Shown in pieces: positions 35,468-44,621 of a stretch of 51,162 nucleotides of DNA. The notes under the pieces were generated by a model that was not told where the DNA came from, ran no database searches, and saw only the letters and a list, made by a program, of their open reading frames with translations. The translations under genes were made by a program, and so were the position numbers. How positions within the stretch are numbered: the first letter of the stretch is position 1; each line of letters starts with the position of its first letter. The stretch is from Planctomycetota bacterium (lineage in GTDB: Bacteria > Planctomycetota > Planctomycetia > Pirellulales > PNKZ01): positions 1-51,162 of the forward strand of contig JAFEBQ010000043.1 of assembly GCA_018242585.1 (NCBI GenBank). The letters run 5' to 3'.

Positions 35468-35831
35468 GTGCCCCGGTGGGCCGCTGGCCCCAGGGGGACT
35501 CGTAGTATAGAAATCGGCCGCCACCTCGCCAAGGGGCGGGGGGAAGAGGGGCTAGGGACTAGGGATTAGAGGCTAGGGAAGGCGGTTGTCCGTTGTCAGT
35601 TATCAGTTGCAGGAGGCGACTTGCAGCCACCTGCCAGCAACGGGCACGAAGCGGAAAACAACGGACTACGGACAACTGACCACGGACGCCCCCCATCGAA
35701 CGAATTGCAGGCCGGGACCGATGGCGTGATAATCGAATCCCGCGCGCGCGGCGCGACCACGGATGTTACCGACCCCAACTGTTTCCCCTCAATCGAACTC
35801 GTTCGCCCCCCGCAGCAAGGACGCTTTTTCG
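35468..35831. promoter_or_regulatory. Divergent intergenic region with two candidate promoters and short repeats
   Basis: For tRNA-Lys (minus): TTGGCG (35527-35532), a 17-nt spacer and TATACT (35504-35509), with a GC hairpin leader. For the metallo-beta-lactamase gene (plus): TTGCAG (35705-35710), a 17-nt spacer and GATAAT (35728-35733). Between them are a 22-mer repeat (35543-35564) and degenerate GTCAGTTATCAGTTGC-type repeats. No gene was recognised. Confidence 0.5.
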
Positions 35832-36701
35832 ATGGCAACTCACCTCACCGTTCTGGCCAGCGGCAGCTCGGGCAATTGCAGCCTGTTGGAGGCCGGCCAG
35901 TTCGGCGTGCTGCTCGACTTGGGCCTGGGGCCGCGGTCGATCGCCCAGCGGCTGGCCGGCGTCGGTGCGAATTGGAACCGGGTCAAGGCGGTGCTGCTCA
36001 CGCATACGCACGGCGACCATTGGAACGAGCGGACGCTGGGTCTGATGTTCCGTCAGCGGATTCCCCTCTATTGCCATACAGAGCATGTCAAGTTTCTGCG
36101 CCGGTCGGCGCCCTCGGCCATCCAGCTCGACAAGGAAAAGCTGCTGCGAACCTATGAAGCGAACACGCCTTGGGAGTTGACCGCTGGGCTACAGTGCCGA
36201 GCCTTTCCAGTCAGCCATGACAGCGGGCCGACGTTCGGCTTTCGCATCGAAGGCTCGGGCGATCTGTTCGAGCGTGAATGGTCGTTGGGCTATGCCGCCG
36301 ACTTGGGCACCTGGGACATGCCAATCGGCGCGGCCTTGGAAGACGTCGACCTGCTGGCCTTGGAGTTCAATCACGACGTTGACCTGCAGCGCAACAGCGG
36401 CCGGCCATCCTATCTGATCGAGCGTTGCCTCGGCGAAGAAGGACACCTGAGCAACGAGCAAGGGGCCGATTTGCTGGCCCACGCGCTGGAGCGTTCCACG
36501 CCCGGCCGGTTAAAGCACGTGGTGCAGTTACACCTGAGCCGGCAGTGCAACGATCCGACCTTGGCCCAACGCGCGGCTCAAAAGGTGCTAACCAGCCTCA
36601 AGAACAAGGTCGAGTTGCACACCGCGGCCCAGGATCGACCGACCGCGCGATTGGCCGTCGCCGGCGAAGCCCAAGCCGAGCCGCGTTTGGCGAGCGCGTA
36701 A
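35832..36701 (+). CDS. Metallo-beta-lactamase fold hydrolase, YycJ-like
   Basis: 289 aa. LTVLASGSSGNCSLLEAG at the start is the YycJ/VicX opening. The zinc motif THTHGDHWNE (~59-68) and later acidic and histidine ligands (AADLGTWDMP, FNHDVD) are visible. Members are linked to DNA processing and cell-wall signalling in Gram-positives, but here no two-component genes are adjacent. The C-terminus has ~40 extra residues. It converges with the next gene across a 27-bp inverted repeat. Confidence 0.85.
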   Translation: MATHLTVLASGSSGNCSLLEAGQFGVLLDLGLGPRSIAQRLAGVGANWNRVKAVLLTHTHGDHWNERTLGLMFRQRIPLYCHTEHVKFLRRSAPSAIQLDKEKLLRTYEANTPWELTAGLQCRAFPVSHDSGPTFGFRIEGSGDLFEREWSLGYAADLGTWDMPIGAALEDVDLLALEFNHDVDLQRNSGRPSYLIERCLGEEGHLSNEQGADLLAHALERSTPGRLKHVVQLHLSRQCNDPTLAQRAAQKVLTSLKNKVELHTAAQDRPTARLAVAGEAQAEPRLASA

Positions 36702-36723
36702 GCGTCATTCAGCAGAAATGTGA

Positions 36724-36857
36724 ACCGCAAAGACGCAAAGGGCGCAAAGAAGAAAATCAGAAGTTAGTATTCTTCACGTACTCTCGGCGTATTGCTCACT
36801 CGTTGTTGACGATAACTATTCCACCGCATTTCTTTGCGCCCTTTGCGTCTTTGCGGT
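36724..36857. repeat. 27-bp perfect inverted repeat, ACCGCAAAGACGCAAAGG type
   Basis: Arms 36724-36750 and 36831-36857 are exact inverted copies separated by 80 nt, in the gap between two converging genes. A related pair lies at 45237-45407. It may form a bidirectional terminator-like stem. The sequence type is seen widely in bacterial genomes. Confidence 0.9.
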
Positions 36858-36874
36858 GAAATCTTTCTGAGCAA

Positions 36875-38011
36875 TTAATACTGTTGGTAATCCGCTGCGA
36901 TCGTGCGCTTGGGCACCTCGACTGGCATCGGTTGAATGTCGAAGTTCACGCCGATCGATTCCATCCGCTTTGGCTTGCCGACGTTCAGCGGCTGGCCTGG
37001 TTTCTGCTCGCGTTCGGCGCCGAACGTGTTCATGATCTTGTGAATGGTGGGATTGATCTCGGTCTTGCCATCTGGGCGCGGCGTGCCGACGGTGTCGAAG
37101 CTGCCGATGGTCACGATGCTTGAATAGCGGTCGTGGAACTCGTAGGCCTCGTAGTTCTTGGCCCGCAGCGCTTCGCACAGCCGGTGCGCCTTGTCGGCCG
37201 CTTCTTCCAACGTGCCGACGACGGCCTTCTTGGCCATTTCTTCCTTCTGCTTGTCGTTGGCCACGTACGGGATCACCGGCGTGGCAAAAGTGGCCACGCG
37301 AACCGTGTACTTGCCCGGGCATTGCAGCAAGCTGTGCTTGAGCGGCTTGTTCAGGTCGATGACCATCTTGTCGATCCCCTTGGGCTTGAAATAGCCCTCG
37401 GGAATCTTGGGGTTCGAGGTGATGAAGGCATGGCTCATCGGGCCGACGGGCTCGTTGTTCGAGCTGCGCGTGAACGATTGCTGCAAAGCTCGCCAGCCTT
37501 TTACCGTGCGGTCCTTGGCCCAATTTTCGTTGATCGGGTTCTTTGACAAGGTGTTCGGTTGCATCGAGCGCAACCGTTCCAGCGCCTTTTGCGCCTGCGA
37601 GTCATCCGCCGCCGGGAAGTCGCCGACCAGCACGGCCACTTCCTCGGCGCGCTGGATGCGATACTTCATCTTGCGCGGACCACCGTAACGATCGACGCCC
37701 AGGTTCGACGTGCCAGCGTCAAAGTTGAATTGCATGTGATGGGCATAGGCGTTCATGCCGTGTTGGCTGCGCAGCTCGTGTACCAGTTCGTTGGCCTTGG
37801 TCTCGGCGTCGTCGCCATTGAAGGTATACGCCATCACCATCCACGGGCCGTTCTCTTCGGTCAGCGTGTACGTCCGGCCCGGCTCGGCGTCGACCTGCTT
37901 GAACAGCGACATGCGGCGCCAGGGCGTTTCGGCCATCGCGACCGTGGCCGCGCTGAACAGTAGCGCCACGAATCCAAGACGACACACGACCGACCGGGGG
38001 CTGATGGACAT
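36875..38011 (-). CDS. Secreted protein with two SPOR-like repeats
   Basis: 378 aa from ATG 38011, preceded by GAGG 4 nt upstream. A signal peptide spans ~1-28 (VVCRLGFVALLFSAATVAMA). Two regions look like SPOR-type folds: ~38-80 (PWMVMAYTFNGDDAETKANELVHELRSQ) and ~250-320 (YTVRVATFATPV...AADKAHRLCEALRAKNYEAYEF...SSIVTIGSFDTVG). SPOR domains bind denuded peptidoglycan at division septa in bacteria that have them. This call is a motif impression only. It lies downstream of mtaB in the same orientation but 161 nt away. Confidence 0.6.
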   Translation of the reverse strand: MSISPRSVVCRLGFVALLFSAATVAMAETPWRRMSLFKQVDAEPGRTYTLTEENGPWMVMAYTFNGDDAETKANELVHELRSQHGMNAYAHHMQFNFDAGTSNLGVDRYGGPRKMKYRIQRAEEVAVLVGDFPAADDSQAQKALERLRSMQPNTLSKNPINENWAKDRTVKGWRALQQSFTRSSNNEPVGPMSHAFITSNPKIPEGYFKPKGIDKMVIDLNKPLKHSLLQCPGKYTVRVATFATPVIPYVANDKQKEEMAKKAVVGTLEEAADKAHRLCEALRAKNYEAYEFHDRYSSIVTIGSFDTVGTPRPDGKTEINPTIHKIMNTFGAEREQKPGQPLNVGKPKRMESIGVNFDIQPMPVEVPKRTIAADYQQY

Positions 38012-38172
38012 AGAGCCTCGGAGGAACCTGAGTAGGCGTGAGATCGGAATGCAGATGAGACGAGCAGGCAGGGGGCCACCAGCCAAATGCTAGCGCCGGG
38101 GAGCAGGCAAGGGGCGGGAGTGTAACAAACCCCCCCAGGCGCTGCCAGAGCGACTGACGCCATGCGGCACGC

Positions 38173-39534
38173 CTAGCGTGCTAGCGGCGTGGCGTAGATC
38201 AACTCGCCATCCTGGCGTTCGGCCCGGGCCGTGACAAACGTCCCAAATCGTGCCGCGCCAGCTGGGACCGCGATCGTGGCATAGCGGCAGGCGGTGCCGA
38301 GCATGGTCCCCGCGGGCGCCGCGGTTGACGGCTCGACCAGAACTTGCAGCTCGCGCCCTAGCAGCCGAGCGTGGTACTGCTGGCGCAACTCGGCTTCGAG
38401 CGCGGTCAGCCGCTGGCACCGCTCGCGCCGCGCCTCGGGCGCAACCTGCGCGCCCATTTCGGCGGCCGGTGTACCGCGCCGCGCGCTGAACGGAAAGACG
38501 TGGAGCTTCGAGAACCCCACCTCGCGGCACACGGCCAGCGTCTCGGCGAACTCGGCCTCGGTTTCACCGGGAAAGCCGACGATCACGTCGGTGGTCAGCG
38601 CCGGCAGTTCAAGCGCCGACTGGACCAGCCGGCAACGGTCGAGGAATCGCCTCGCCCCCCAGCGGCGGCGCATCCGGCGCAACACGCCATCGGAGCCGCT
38701 TTGCATCGAAACGTGCAGGTGCGGGCAGACCTTTTGCGGCCAGTGGTGCATGACGTCGATCAGCTCGTGGGTCAGCTCGGTGGCTTCGATGCTCGACAGA
38801 CGAATGCGAAAGTCACCGGGCAGTTGCGCCAGCCGATCGACCAGGTGCGACAGCCGCGTCCACTCGTTTTTTGGCCGGCCACGATTCAGCTCGACGCCAT
38901 AGTGCCCCAGGTGGATGCCGCAGAGAATGATTTCATGGTAGCCGTTGTCGACCAGCCGACGGGCCTCGTCGACGATGTGGGCCATCGGGCGGCTGGCCAG
39001 TTGCGGCCGAACCGAAGGGATGATGCAGAAGCTGCAATGCAACATGCAGCCGTCTTGCACTTTGACATAGGCCCGTTGCCGATGGCGGAATCGCGAAATG
39101 CCCGTCGGTACATCGACTAGCCCGAATCGTTGCAACAAATCGGGCAGCTCGCGCTTGTTGGTAATTACCTCGGACACGCCGGGGAGCGCGGCCACTTCGC
39201 CGGGCGCGCGCGTGGCATAGCAGCCCATCACGATGATCTGCGCGCCGGGGTTCCGCTGGGCCAGTTTGCGAATCGCCTGGCGACTCTTGGCGTCTCCTTC
39301 GTGCGTCACCGTGCAGGTGTTCACCAAGCAGACATCGGCCGCTTCCTCGTCGCCGGCGTCCCGATAGCCGACCTCGGCCAGCCCCTGACGGACGAACTCG
39401 GTTTCGTACTGGTTGACCTTGCAACCGAGCGTGACGGTTCGCAACCGCGGCGCGTCGGGGGCGAAGGTCGGTTCCGGGGCGTCGGAAGGCGCCAACCGGC
39501 GCGGCGGCGCGACCACGTCGGGGCCGGCGCTCAT
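38173..39534 (-). CDS. mtaB: tRNA t6A37 methylthiotransferase MtaB
   Basis: Radical SAM enzyme that adds a methylthio group to t6A at position 37 of tRNAs reading ANN codons. 453 aa. The auxiliary cluster cysteines are C38, C74 and C105 (TLGCKVNQYE, NTCTVTHEG, VMGCYATRA). The radical SAM cluster is C163, C167 and C170 (CMLHCSFC). A TRAM-like C-terminal region follows. KVNQYE separates MtaB from RimO and MiaB. Its ATG overlaps the clpS stop by 4 nt. Confidence 0.93.
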   Translation of the reverse strand: MSAGPDVVAPPRRLAPSDAPEPTFAPDAPRLRTVTLGCKVNQYETEFVRQGLAEVGYRDAGDEEAADVCLVNTCTVTHEGDAKSRQAIRKLAQRNPGAQIIVMGCYATRAPGEVAALPGVSEVITNKRELPDLLQRFGLVDVPTGISRFRHRQRAYVKVQDGCMLHCSFCIIPSVRPQLASRPMAHIVDEARRLVDNGYHEIILCGIHLGHYGVELNRGRPKNEWTRLSHLVDRLAQLPGDFRIRLSSIEATELTHELIDVMHHWPQKVCPHLHVSMQSGSDGVLRRMRRRWGARRFLDRCRLVQSALELPALTTDVIVGFPGETEAEFAETLAVCREVGFSKLHVFPFSARRGTPAAEMGAQVAPEARRERCQRLTALEAELRQQYHARLLGRELQVLVEPSTAAPAGTMLGTACRYATIAVPAGAARFGTFVTARAERQDGELIYATPLAR

Positions 39535-39887
39535 GACTCGGGCTCGATCGACGACGACATCGAACCTTTGCTTGAGGCGATCAGCGCATCCTTGCCATAG
39601 GCATGAATCTGGTCGCGCTTCAACTCGGCATGTTCCTTGGTCGTGGTCAACACCACGGTTCGCCCTTGCAAATCGACCTCTTGGGCGAGCTTCAGCCCTT
39701 TCAGATCGGGGTGGCCGAACAGCTCCTTGAGCATGCGGACAACGTATTCGTAGCTGTGGTCGTCGTCGTTCCAGAGAACCACGTGATAGCGCGGCTGCCG
39801 CTTGGACTTTTGCTTGTCCTCGGGCTTGGGCTGCTGTTTGACTTCGTCGACCGTTTCAGGTTCGGCAACCTGGGCAGCTTCGCTCAT
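39531..39887 (-). CDS. clpS: ATP-dependent Clp protease adaptor ClpS
   Basis: 118 aa. Delivers N-end-rule substrates to ClpAP. The core YHVVLWNDDDHSYEYVVRMLKELFGH (~34-59) holds the acidic N-degron pocket, with a Lys/Gln-rich N-terminal tail before it. ClpS-family proteins in this phylum often lack ClpA and use ClpC; none is in view. It leads a two-gene unit with mtaB. Confidence 0.93.
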   Translation of the reverse strand: MSEAAQVAEPETVDEVKQQPKPEDKQKSKRQPRYHVVLWNDDDHSYEYVVRMLKELFGHPDLKGLKLAQEVDLQGRTVVLTTTKEHAELKRDQIHAYGKDALIASSKGSMSSSIEPES

Positions 39888-39979
39888 GGCAGTTGGTTTT
39901 CCTGTCGACTACCGAGGTTCGCCCAGGGACGGCTGCATGGGGGCGCGTGGCGAACGAATGGTCCAAACCGGCTGAGAAC

Positions 39980-39985
39980 ATTATA
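39980..39985 (-). promoter_or_regulatory. Candidate -10 box of the clpS-mtaB unit
   Basis: Consensus TATAAT on the minus strand, 93 nt before the clpS start, in the divergent gap to the M20 peptidase gene. No good -35 is present at 16-18 nt, so either an extended or weaker element operates or the match is by chance. Confidence 0.3.
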
Positions 39986-40080
39986 TTACAGCCCATCGCC
40001 GCGGCCTACTGCTGGCATTGATTGCCAGGAAAAACGCCGAAAGCCTTATCACGCCACTCAGGACGACCCACGCCACGACT

Positions 40081-41463
40081 ATGCCAGCCCCGTTTGAATC
40101 TTACCTGACTGAACATGCCGCCCGGTTTGAGGACGAACTCTGCCAGTGGCTGCGGATTCCCAGCGTCAGCGCCATTTCGGCCCATCGCAACGACACGCGC
40201 CGCGCCGCCGCCTGGGTCGCTGGCCAGTTGCAGGCCCTGGGCCTGCAGGTCGAGCAAGTCGAAACGCCGGGGCACCCGATCATCTATGCCGAGTGGCTGG
40301 GTGCGCTGGGGGCGCCGACCGTGTTGGTCTATGGCCATTACGACGTGCAGCCGGCCGACCCATTGGACGAGTGGATCACCCCGCCGTTCGAGCCGGCCCG
40401 CCGCGAGGGAAACATTTACGCCCGCGGCGCCACCGACGACAAGGGACAGGTACTCACCCATGTGAAGGCGGCCGAGGCTTGGCTGCGCACGGCGGGCAAG
40501 TTGCCGGTGAACCTCAAGTTCCTGATCGAGGGAGAAGAGGAAGTCGGCAGCGAGAACCTCGAACCGTTCGTGGCCGCCAACCGCGACAAGCTGGCCTGCG
40601 ATGTGATCGTGATCAGCGACACGGCCCAATACGCCCCCGGCAAGCCGGCTATCACGTACGGACTGCGCGGCATCGCTTATTTCGAGGTCAAGCTCCGCGG
40701 GCCGGCCAAGGACTTGCACTCGGGCATCTTCGGCGGCGCAGTCAGCAACCCGGCCAATGCGCTGGCCAAGATGCTGGGCGGGCTGGTCGATGAGCAAGGT
40801 CGCATTCAGGTGCCAGGGTTCTACGATCATGTTGTGCCGCTGACGCCGCGCGAGCGCGAACAGTTCGCGGCCCTGAACTATGACGACGCCGAGCTATGCA
40901 AACAATTGGAAGTAGGCGGACTGAGCGGCGAAGCGGGCTACAGCACGCTCGAACGCCGTTGGGCGCGGCCGACGTGCGACATCAACGGCCTGACCTCGGG
41001 CTATCAAGGCGAAGGGGCCAAGACGGTCCTGCCCTGCCGCGCCAGCGCCAAGCTGAGCTTCCGCCTAGTGCCGAACCAGACGCCGGCCGAAGTCGAGCGC
41101 GGGCTGCGCACCTTTTTGCAAAGTCGACTGCCGCCGGGCGTCACGATGGAGATTGTGGCCCACCACGGCGCGCCGGGCATTTTGACGCCGCTGGAAAGCC
41201 CGTACATGGCCGCCGCCGAGCAGGCGATCGCGGCCGGGTTCGGCACGCCGCCGGTGTTGGTCCGCGAGGGGGGCTCGATCCCCATCGTGTCGACGTTCAA
41301 AGAATTGCTGGGGGTCGATACACTGCTGCTGGGCTGGGGACTGAACGATGACGGCGCGCACGGGCCGAACGAAAAGTTCTGCCTGGCCGATTACCACCGC
41401 GCCATCAAGAGCAGCGCCTGGCTTTGGGAACACATCGGCCGCTTGAAGGGCGCGAAGAAATAA
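40081..41463 (+). CDS. M20-family metallopeptidase (dipeptidase type)
   Basis: 460 aa, cytoplasmic. The zinc sites are readable: YGHYDVQP (~83-90), ARGATDDKG (~117-125), the catalytic EGEEEVGSEN (~157-166) and SDTAQYAPG. A dimerisation (lid) domain spans ~185-340. Members cleave dipeptides or acylated amino acids. I chose ATG 40081 (MPAPFESYLTEH) because the upstream start adds unconserved residues. Confidence 0.9.
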   Translation: MPAPFESYLTEHAARFEDELCQWLRIPSVSAISAHRNDTRRAAAWVAGQLQALGLQVEQVETPGHPIIYAEWLGALGAPTVLVYGHYDVQPADPLDEWITPPFEPARREGNIYARGATDDKGQVLTHVKAAEAWLRTAGKLPVNLKFLIEGEEEVGSENLEPFVAANRDKLACDVIVISDTAQYAPGKPAITYGLRGIAYFEVKLRGPAKDLHSGIFGGAVSNPANALAKMLGGLVDEQGRIQVPGFYDHVVPLTPREREQFAALNYDDAELCKQLEVGGLSGEAGYSTLERRWARPTCDINGLTSGYQGEGAKTVLPCRASAKLSFRLVPNQTPAEVERGLRTFLQSRLPPGVTMEIVAHHGAPGILTPLESPYMAAAEQAIAAGFGTPPVLVREGGSIPIVSTFKELLGVDTLLLGWGLNDDGAHGPNEKFCLADYHRAIKSSAWLWEHIGRLKGAKK

Positions 41464-41496
41464 TCGGTTATTGCTCCATTGCCACGCGGCCAGCGC

Positions 41497-41639
41497 TAAC
41501 CCTTCTCCCTCCGGGAGAAGGTGGCCGACAGGCCGGATGAGGGTCATCGTTCATTCGAGATCGACGCACAAAGCCAAGACAGTGGACCCTCATCCGGTTC
41601 GCTGCGCTCACCACCTTCTCCCCGGGGGAGAAGGGTTAA
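41497..41639. repeat. Long inverted repeat with CTTCTCCC ends before serS
   Basis: TAACCCTTCTCCCTCCGGGAGAAGGTGG-type left arm and CCACCTTCTCCCCGGGGGAGAAGGGTTA-type right arm, with inner GGCCGGATGAGGGTC and GGACCCTCATCCGG also inverted. Each arm contains its own CTCCC/GGGAG hairpin. It ends 48 nt before serS. Members of this sequence type occur in many bacteria. Confidence 0.85.
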
Positions 41640-41687
41640 ATGCCACCAACGCAAGCATCACACCAGAAGTAGGGCCAAAGGACTGCC

Positions 41688-42965
41688 ATGCTCGATCGCA
41701 AATTCATTGTCGATAATGCCGCGGCTGTGAAAGCCAACTGCGCGGCGCGCGGCGTCAAGGCCGACGTCGACCGGTTCGTCGCGCTCGAAGCCGACCGCCG
41801 CCAATTGCAAGCCAAGACCGACGAGCTGAACCGCCAGGCCAACGAGGTGGCCAAGAACATCGGCCGCGCCAAGGACGCCGCCGAGCGCGACGCCCGCAAG
41901 GAAGAAGGGCGGGCCATCCGCGAACAGGTGACCGCCGTCGAGCATCAGATGACCGCCGTGGCCGAGGAACTCGACACGGTGCAGCGCGGCATCCCCAACA
42001 TGTCGCACCCATCGGCCCCGCCGGGTGCCGGCGACGACAAGGCCGTCGAAGTCCGCCGCGGCAAGGCGCCAATCCCCAAGTTCGACTTCAAGCCGTTGGA
42101 TCACGTCACCCTGGGCGAGAAGCTGGGGATCATCGACCTGGAAGGGGGCGCGCGGGTCACGGGGCACGGCTTTTACTTCTTGAAGAACGACGCCGTGCTA
42201 TTGGAGCTGGCGCTGCAGCGCTGGGCCGTGGGATTGCTGATGGGCGAAGGTTTCACGGCCGCCATCACTCCAGACCTGGCGCTGAACGAAGTGCTGCACG
42301 GCACGGGCTATATTCCGCGCGGACCAGAGACCCAGATTTACAGCATCGCGAACACCGACCTCAGCCTGGTGGCGACGGCTGAAATCACGCTGGGCGGTTT
42401 GATGCGTGACCAGATTCTCGATGTCGAGCAACTGCCGATCAAACTCTGTGGCATCAGTCACTGCTACCGCACCGAAGCGGGCGCGGCAGGCCGCGCCACC
42501 CGCGGGCTTTACCGCGTACACCAGTTCACCAAGGTCGAGATGTTCGCCTTCACGACGCCCGACGCCAGCGACGCCGCGTTGGAAATGCTGCGTGACTTGG
42601 AATGCCGCATCTTTGACGAGTTGGGCGTCCCCTACCGCGTGATTGACATCGCGGCGGGCGATCTTGGCGGGCCGGCGTATCGCAAGTACGACCTTGAAGC
42701 CTGGATGCCGGGGCGGGGCGAAGCCGGCGAGTTTGGCGAAGTGACCAGCACGAGCAACTGCACCGATTACCAGGCCCGCCGCTTGGGCATACGCTTCCGC
42801 CGCAAGGGAGAAAAGGGAACGCAGTTCGTTCATACCCTGAACGGCACCGCCGTGGCGATCAGCCGCGCGTTGATCGCGATTATCGAGAACTACCAGCAAG
42901 CCGACGGCACGATCCGCGTGCCCAAGGTGCTGCAGCCGTGGGTGGGCAAGGAAGTGATCGGCTGA
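41688..42965 (+). CDS. serS: Serine-tRNA ligase
   Basis: 425 aa. Charges tRNA-Ser. The N-terminal coiled-coil arm that grips the long variable arm spans ~30-100 (DRRQLQAKTDELNRQANEVAKNI...). Class II motifs are present: motif 2 GISHCYRTEAGAAGRATRGLYRVHQF and motif 3 NGTAVAISRALIAIIENYQQADGTIRVP. No editing domain. It is probably transcribed alone. Confidence 0.98.
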   Translation: MLDRKFIVDNAAAVKANCAARGVKADVDRFVALEADRRQLQAKTDELNRQANEVAKNIGRAKDAAERDARKEEGRAIREQVTAVEHQMTAVAEELDTVQRGIPNMSHPSAPPGAGDDKAVEVRRGKAPIPKFDFKPLDHVTLGEKLGIIDLEGGARVTGHGFYFLKNDAVLLELALQRWAVGLLMGEGFTAAITPDLALNEVLHGTGYIPRGPETQIYSIANTDLSLVATAEITLGGLMRDQILDVEQLPIKLCGISHCYRTEAGAAGRATRGLYRVHQFTKVEMFAFTTPDASDAALEMLRDLECRIFDELGVPYRVIDIAAGDLGGPAYRKYDLEAWMPGRGEAGEFGEVTSTSNCTDYQARRLGIRFRRKGEKGTQFVHTLNGTAVAISRALIAIIENYQQADGTIRVPKVLQPWVGKEVIG

Positions 42966-42966
42966 A

Positions 42967-42988
42967 GAAGAGGGGCTAGGGACTAGGG
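42967..42988. repeat. 22-bp dispersed repeat, second copy
   Basis: The same 22 nt (GAAGAGGGGCTAGGG followed by ACTAGGG) occurs at 35543-35564. Both lie in intergenic DNA next to gene ends. Confidence 0.75.
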
Positions 42989-42998
42989 GGAGAGGTGT

Positions 42999-43979
42999 TC
43001 AGCAGCCCCGCGTGCATATTTGCCGGCAGCGTTCCTGGACGATGCGCCACAGGTACTTCGGATTTCCTAGCACGTAGCGTTGCCACTTGTGGGGTTGGCG
43101 TCGCAAGATGTCGGCCCATTCCATGCCGAGCTTGCGGACCCAGAGCGGCGCGCGAATCAACTCGCCCGCCCAGCGGTCAACCAGCGCGCCGACCCCCATG
43201 CACAATCGCGCGTTCAGTCGCGACCGGTTGCGATCGATCCATTTCTCTTGGATTGGGTTCCCCATCGCCACCAACAACAAGTGCGGCCTTACCCGATTGA
43301 TTTCGTCGATCACGGCTGACTCGTTCGCCTCGCTCAGAAAGCCAGCGTGAAAGCCGCACTGGGTCCAGCCCGGAAACATCTCAGCCGCCACGGCGGCCGA
43401 GCGAGCCACGATCTCGGGCGTGCTCCCCAGCAGGTAATAGCCGAACCGCTTGCCGGATGTGACTTCCAAGAACTCGGGGACCAGGTCGGTGCCGTTCAGG
43501 TTCGCCTGCACGCGCACACCTTGCATGCGCGCGGCCCAGCGCACGCCGGTGCCATCGCCCAGGACGACGGTCGCGCGGTTCAGCACCTCGCGGAAACTCG
43601 GCTCTTCATAAGCCAGGTTCAACGTGTGGGCGTTGGCATAGTACAGCGTGTGTGGCTGATCGCCAGGATTCAATACCAGCCATTCGCAGAGGGCCAGCGC
43701 GTCGTCGAACGTCATGTCGAGCATCGACACATCGAGCACGCGAAACCGACGCGCCGACGCCGGCAACGGCAACGACCAGAGCGGCTTCGTCGCGTGGTCC
43801 TCGACGCCAGGTTTTCCGGCCGGCAATGTCGGCGAGCCGCTTAGCGCGAACCATTCGTTCTGGGCCAAGGGGGCCGCTGGGTTCGACACCGGGACGACGG
43901 AGGAAGAAAAGGTGAGTTCGGGCTTTTCCATGGCGGGCTCGGGCGCGGTGACTGATTGGTAAACGAGCAGCTCCGCCAT
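42999..43979 (-). CDS. WecG/TagA/CpsF-family glycosyltransferase
   Basis: 326 aa from ATG 43979 (GTG 44000 and ATG 43931 are alternatives). The family core starts at ANAHTLNLAYE, then GDGTGVRWAARMQG, NGTDLVPEF, YYLLGSTPE and the closing GNPIQEKWI (a GSPKQExW-type motif). These enzymes transfer an N-acetyl-mannosaminyl-type sugar onto lipid-linked precursors of surface polymers. The N-terminal ~60 residues are unlike the family and may be disordered. No polysaccharide cluster is adjacent. Confidence 0.88.
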   Translation of the reverse strand: MAELLVYQSVTAPEPAMEKPELTFSSSVVPVSNPAAPLAQNEWFALSGSPTLPAGKPGVEDHATKPLWSLPLPASARRFRVLDVSMLDMTFDDALALCEWLVLNPGDQPHTLYYANAHTLNLAYEEPSFREVLNRATVVLGDGTGVRWAARMQGVRVQANLNGTDLVPEFLEVTSGKRFGYYLLGSTPEIVARSAAVAAEMFPGWTQCGFHAGFLSEANESAVIDEINRVRPHLLLVAMGNPIQEKWIDRNRSRLNARLCMGVGALVDRWAGELIRAPLWVRKLGMEWADILRRQPHKWQRYVLGNPKYLWRIVQERCRQICTRGC

Positions 43980-44085
43980 GACCGCCTGGCCAGCGCGCAC
44001 TGCTCCCTACCAACTTTAGGTCAGAACCCGAGCGAAAGAGGAAACCGCGGCAGTAAGCGCGGCGCATTCGCTACGACCGGCGCGA

Positions 44086-44574
44086 TTAAAACACCGGCGG
44101 CAGGCCCATCGCCCTGCGCCAGGCGGAAAGCTGTCCCAGATGCGTCGCTTCGTGCGACGTCATTAGCCCCAGGATCAAGCTCCCCATCGTGGGAAAACGG
44201 GCTCTCATTCGCTCGGGCGCTGGCTGGGTGAAGACTTCGGGTTGGGCGCCTTGCACCGCGGTGACCAGTCGCGCGTGGCCGGCTTCGAGCCAGGCCAGCA
44301 ACTCGGCCTTGCTCGGATAGATCGCGCGGTCGCTGCTGGGCGTGGAGCCCATGCCGAAGAGTTCCTTGCGATCTGGCGTGGCGGTCGGCGGCGCGCCGAG
44401 CAGATTGCCGCCCGCTTCGCTGACCCAGGCCAGGTGCCCCAGCGTGAACGCCGCGTGGTTCATGGTCCGCTCTGGCACTGGCTGGGCGCACAGTTGCGCA
44501 TCGTCCAAATCGGCCACCAGTTTTTGGGCATAGGTCAGGCCAAAGGCATAAATCGGTAGGGCGTATTCAAACAT
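44086..44574 (-). CDS. DinB-like metal-binding protein
   Basis: 162 aa, a four-helix-bundle type. I chose ATG 44574 (MFEYALPIYAFG) because a long upstream extension is Arg-rich and not family-like. Metal ligands are plausible at NHAAFTLGHLAW (~43-54) and SHEATHLGQLSAWRRAMGLP (~142-161). Members bind nickel or zinc and some transfer thiols. The function here is unknown. Weak ties to neighbours. Confidence 0.75.
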   Translation of the reverse strand: MFEYALPIYAFGLTYAQKLVADLDDAQLCAQPVPERTMNHAAFTLGHLAWVSEAGGNLLGAPPTATPDRKELFGMGSTPSSDRAIYPSKAELLAWLEAGHARLVTAVQGAQPEVFTQPAPERMRARFPTMGSLILGLMTSHEATHLGQLSAWRRAMGLPPVF

Positions 44575-44621
44575 ACAGGGCTCGTGAAAATGGATGGTTA
44601 ACTGCGGCCTCGATTGCCCGC

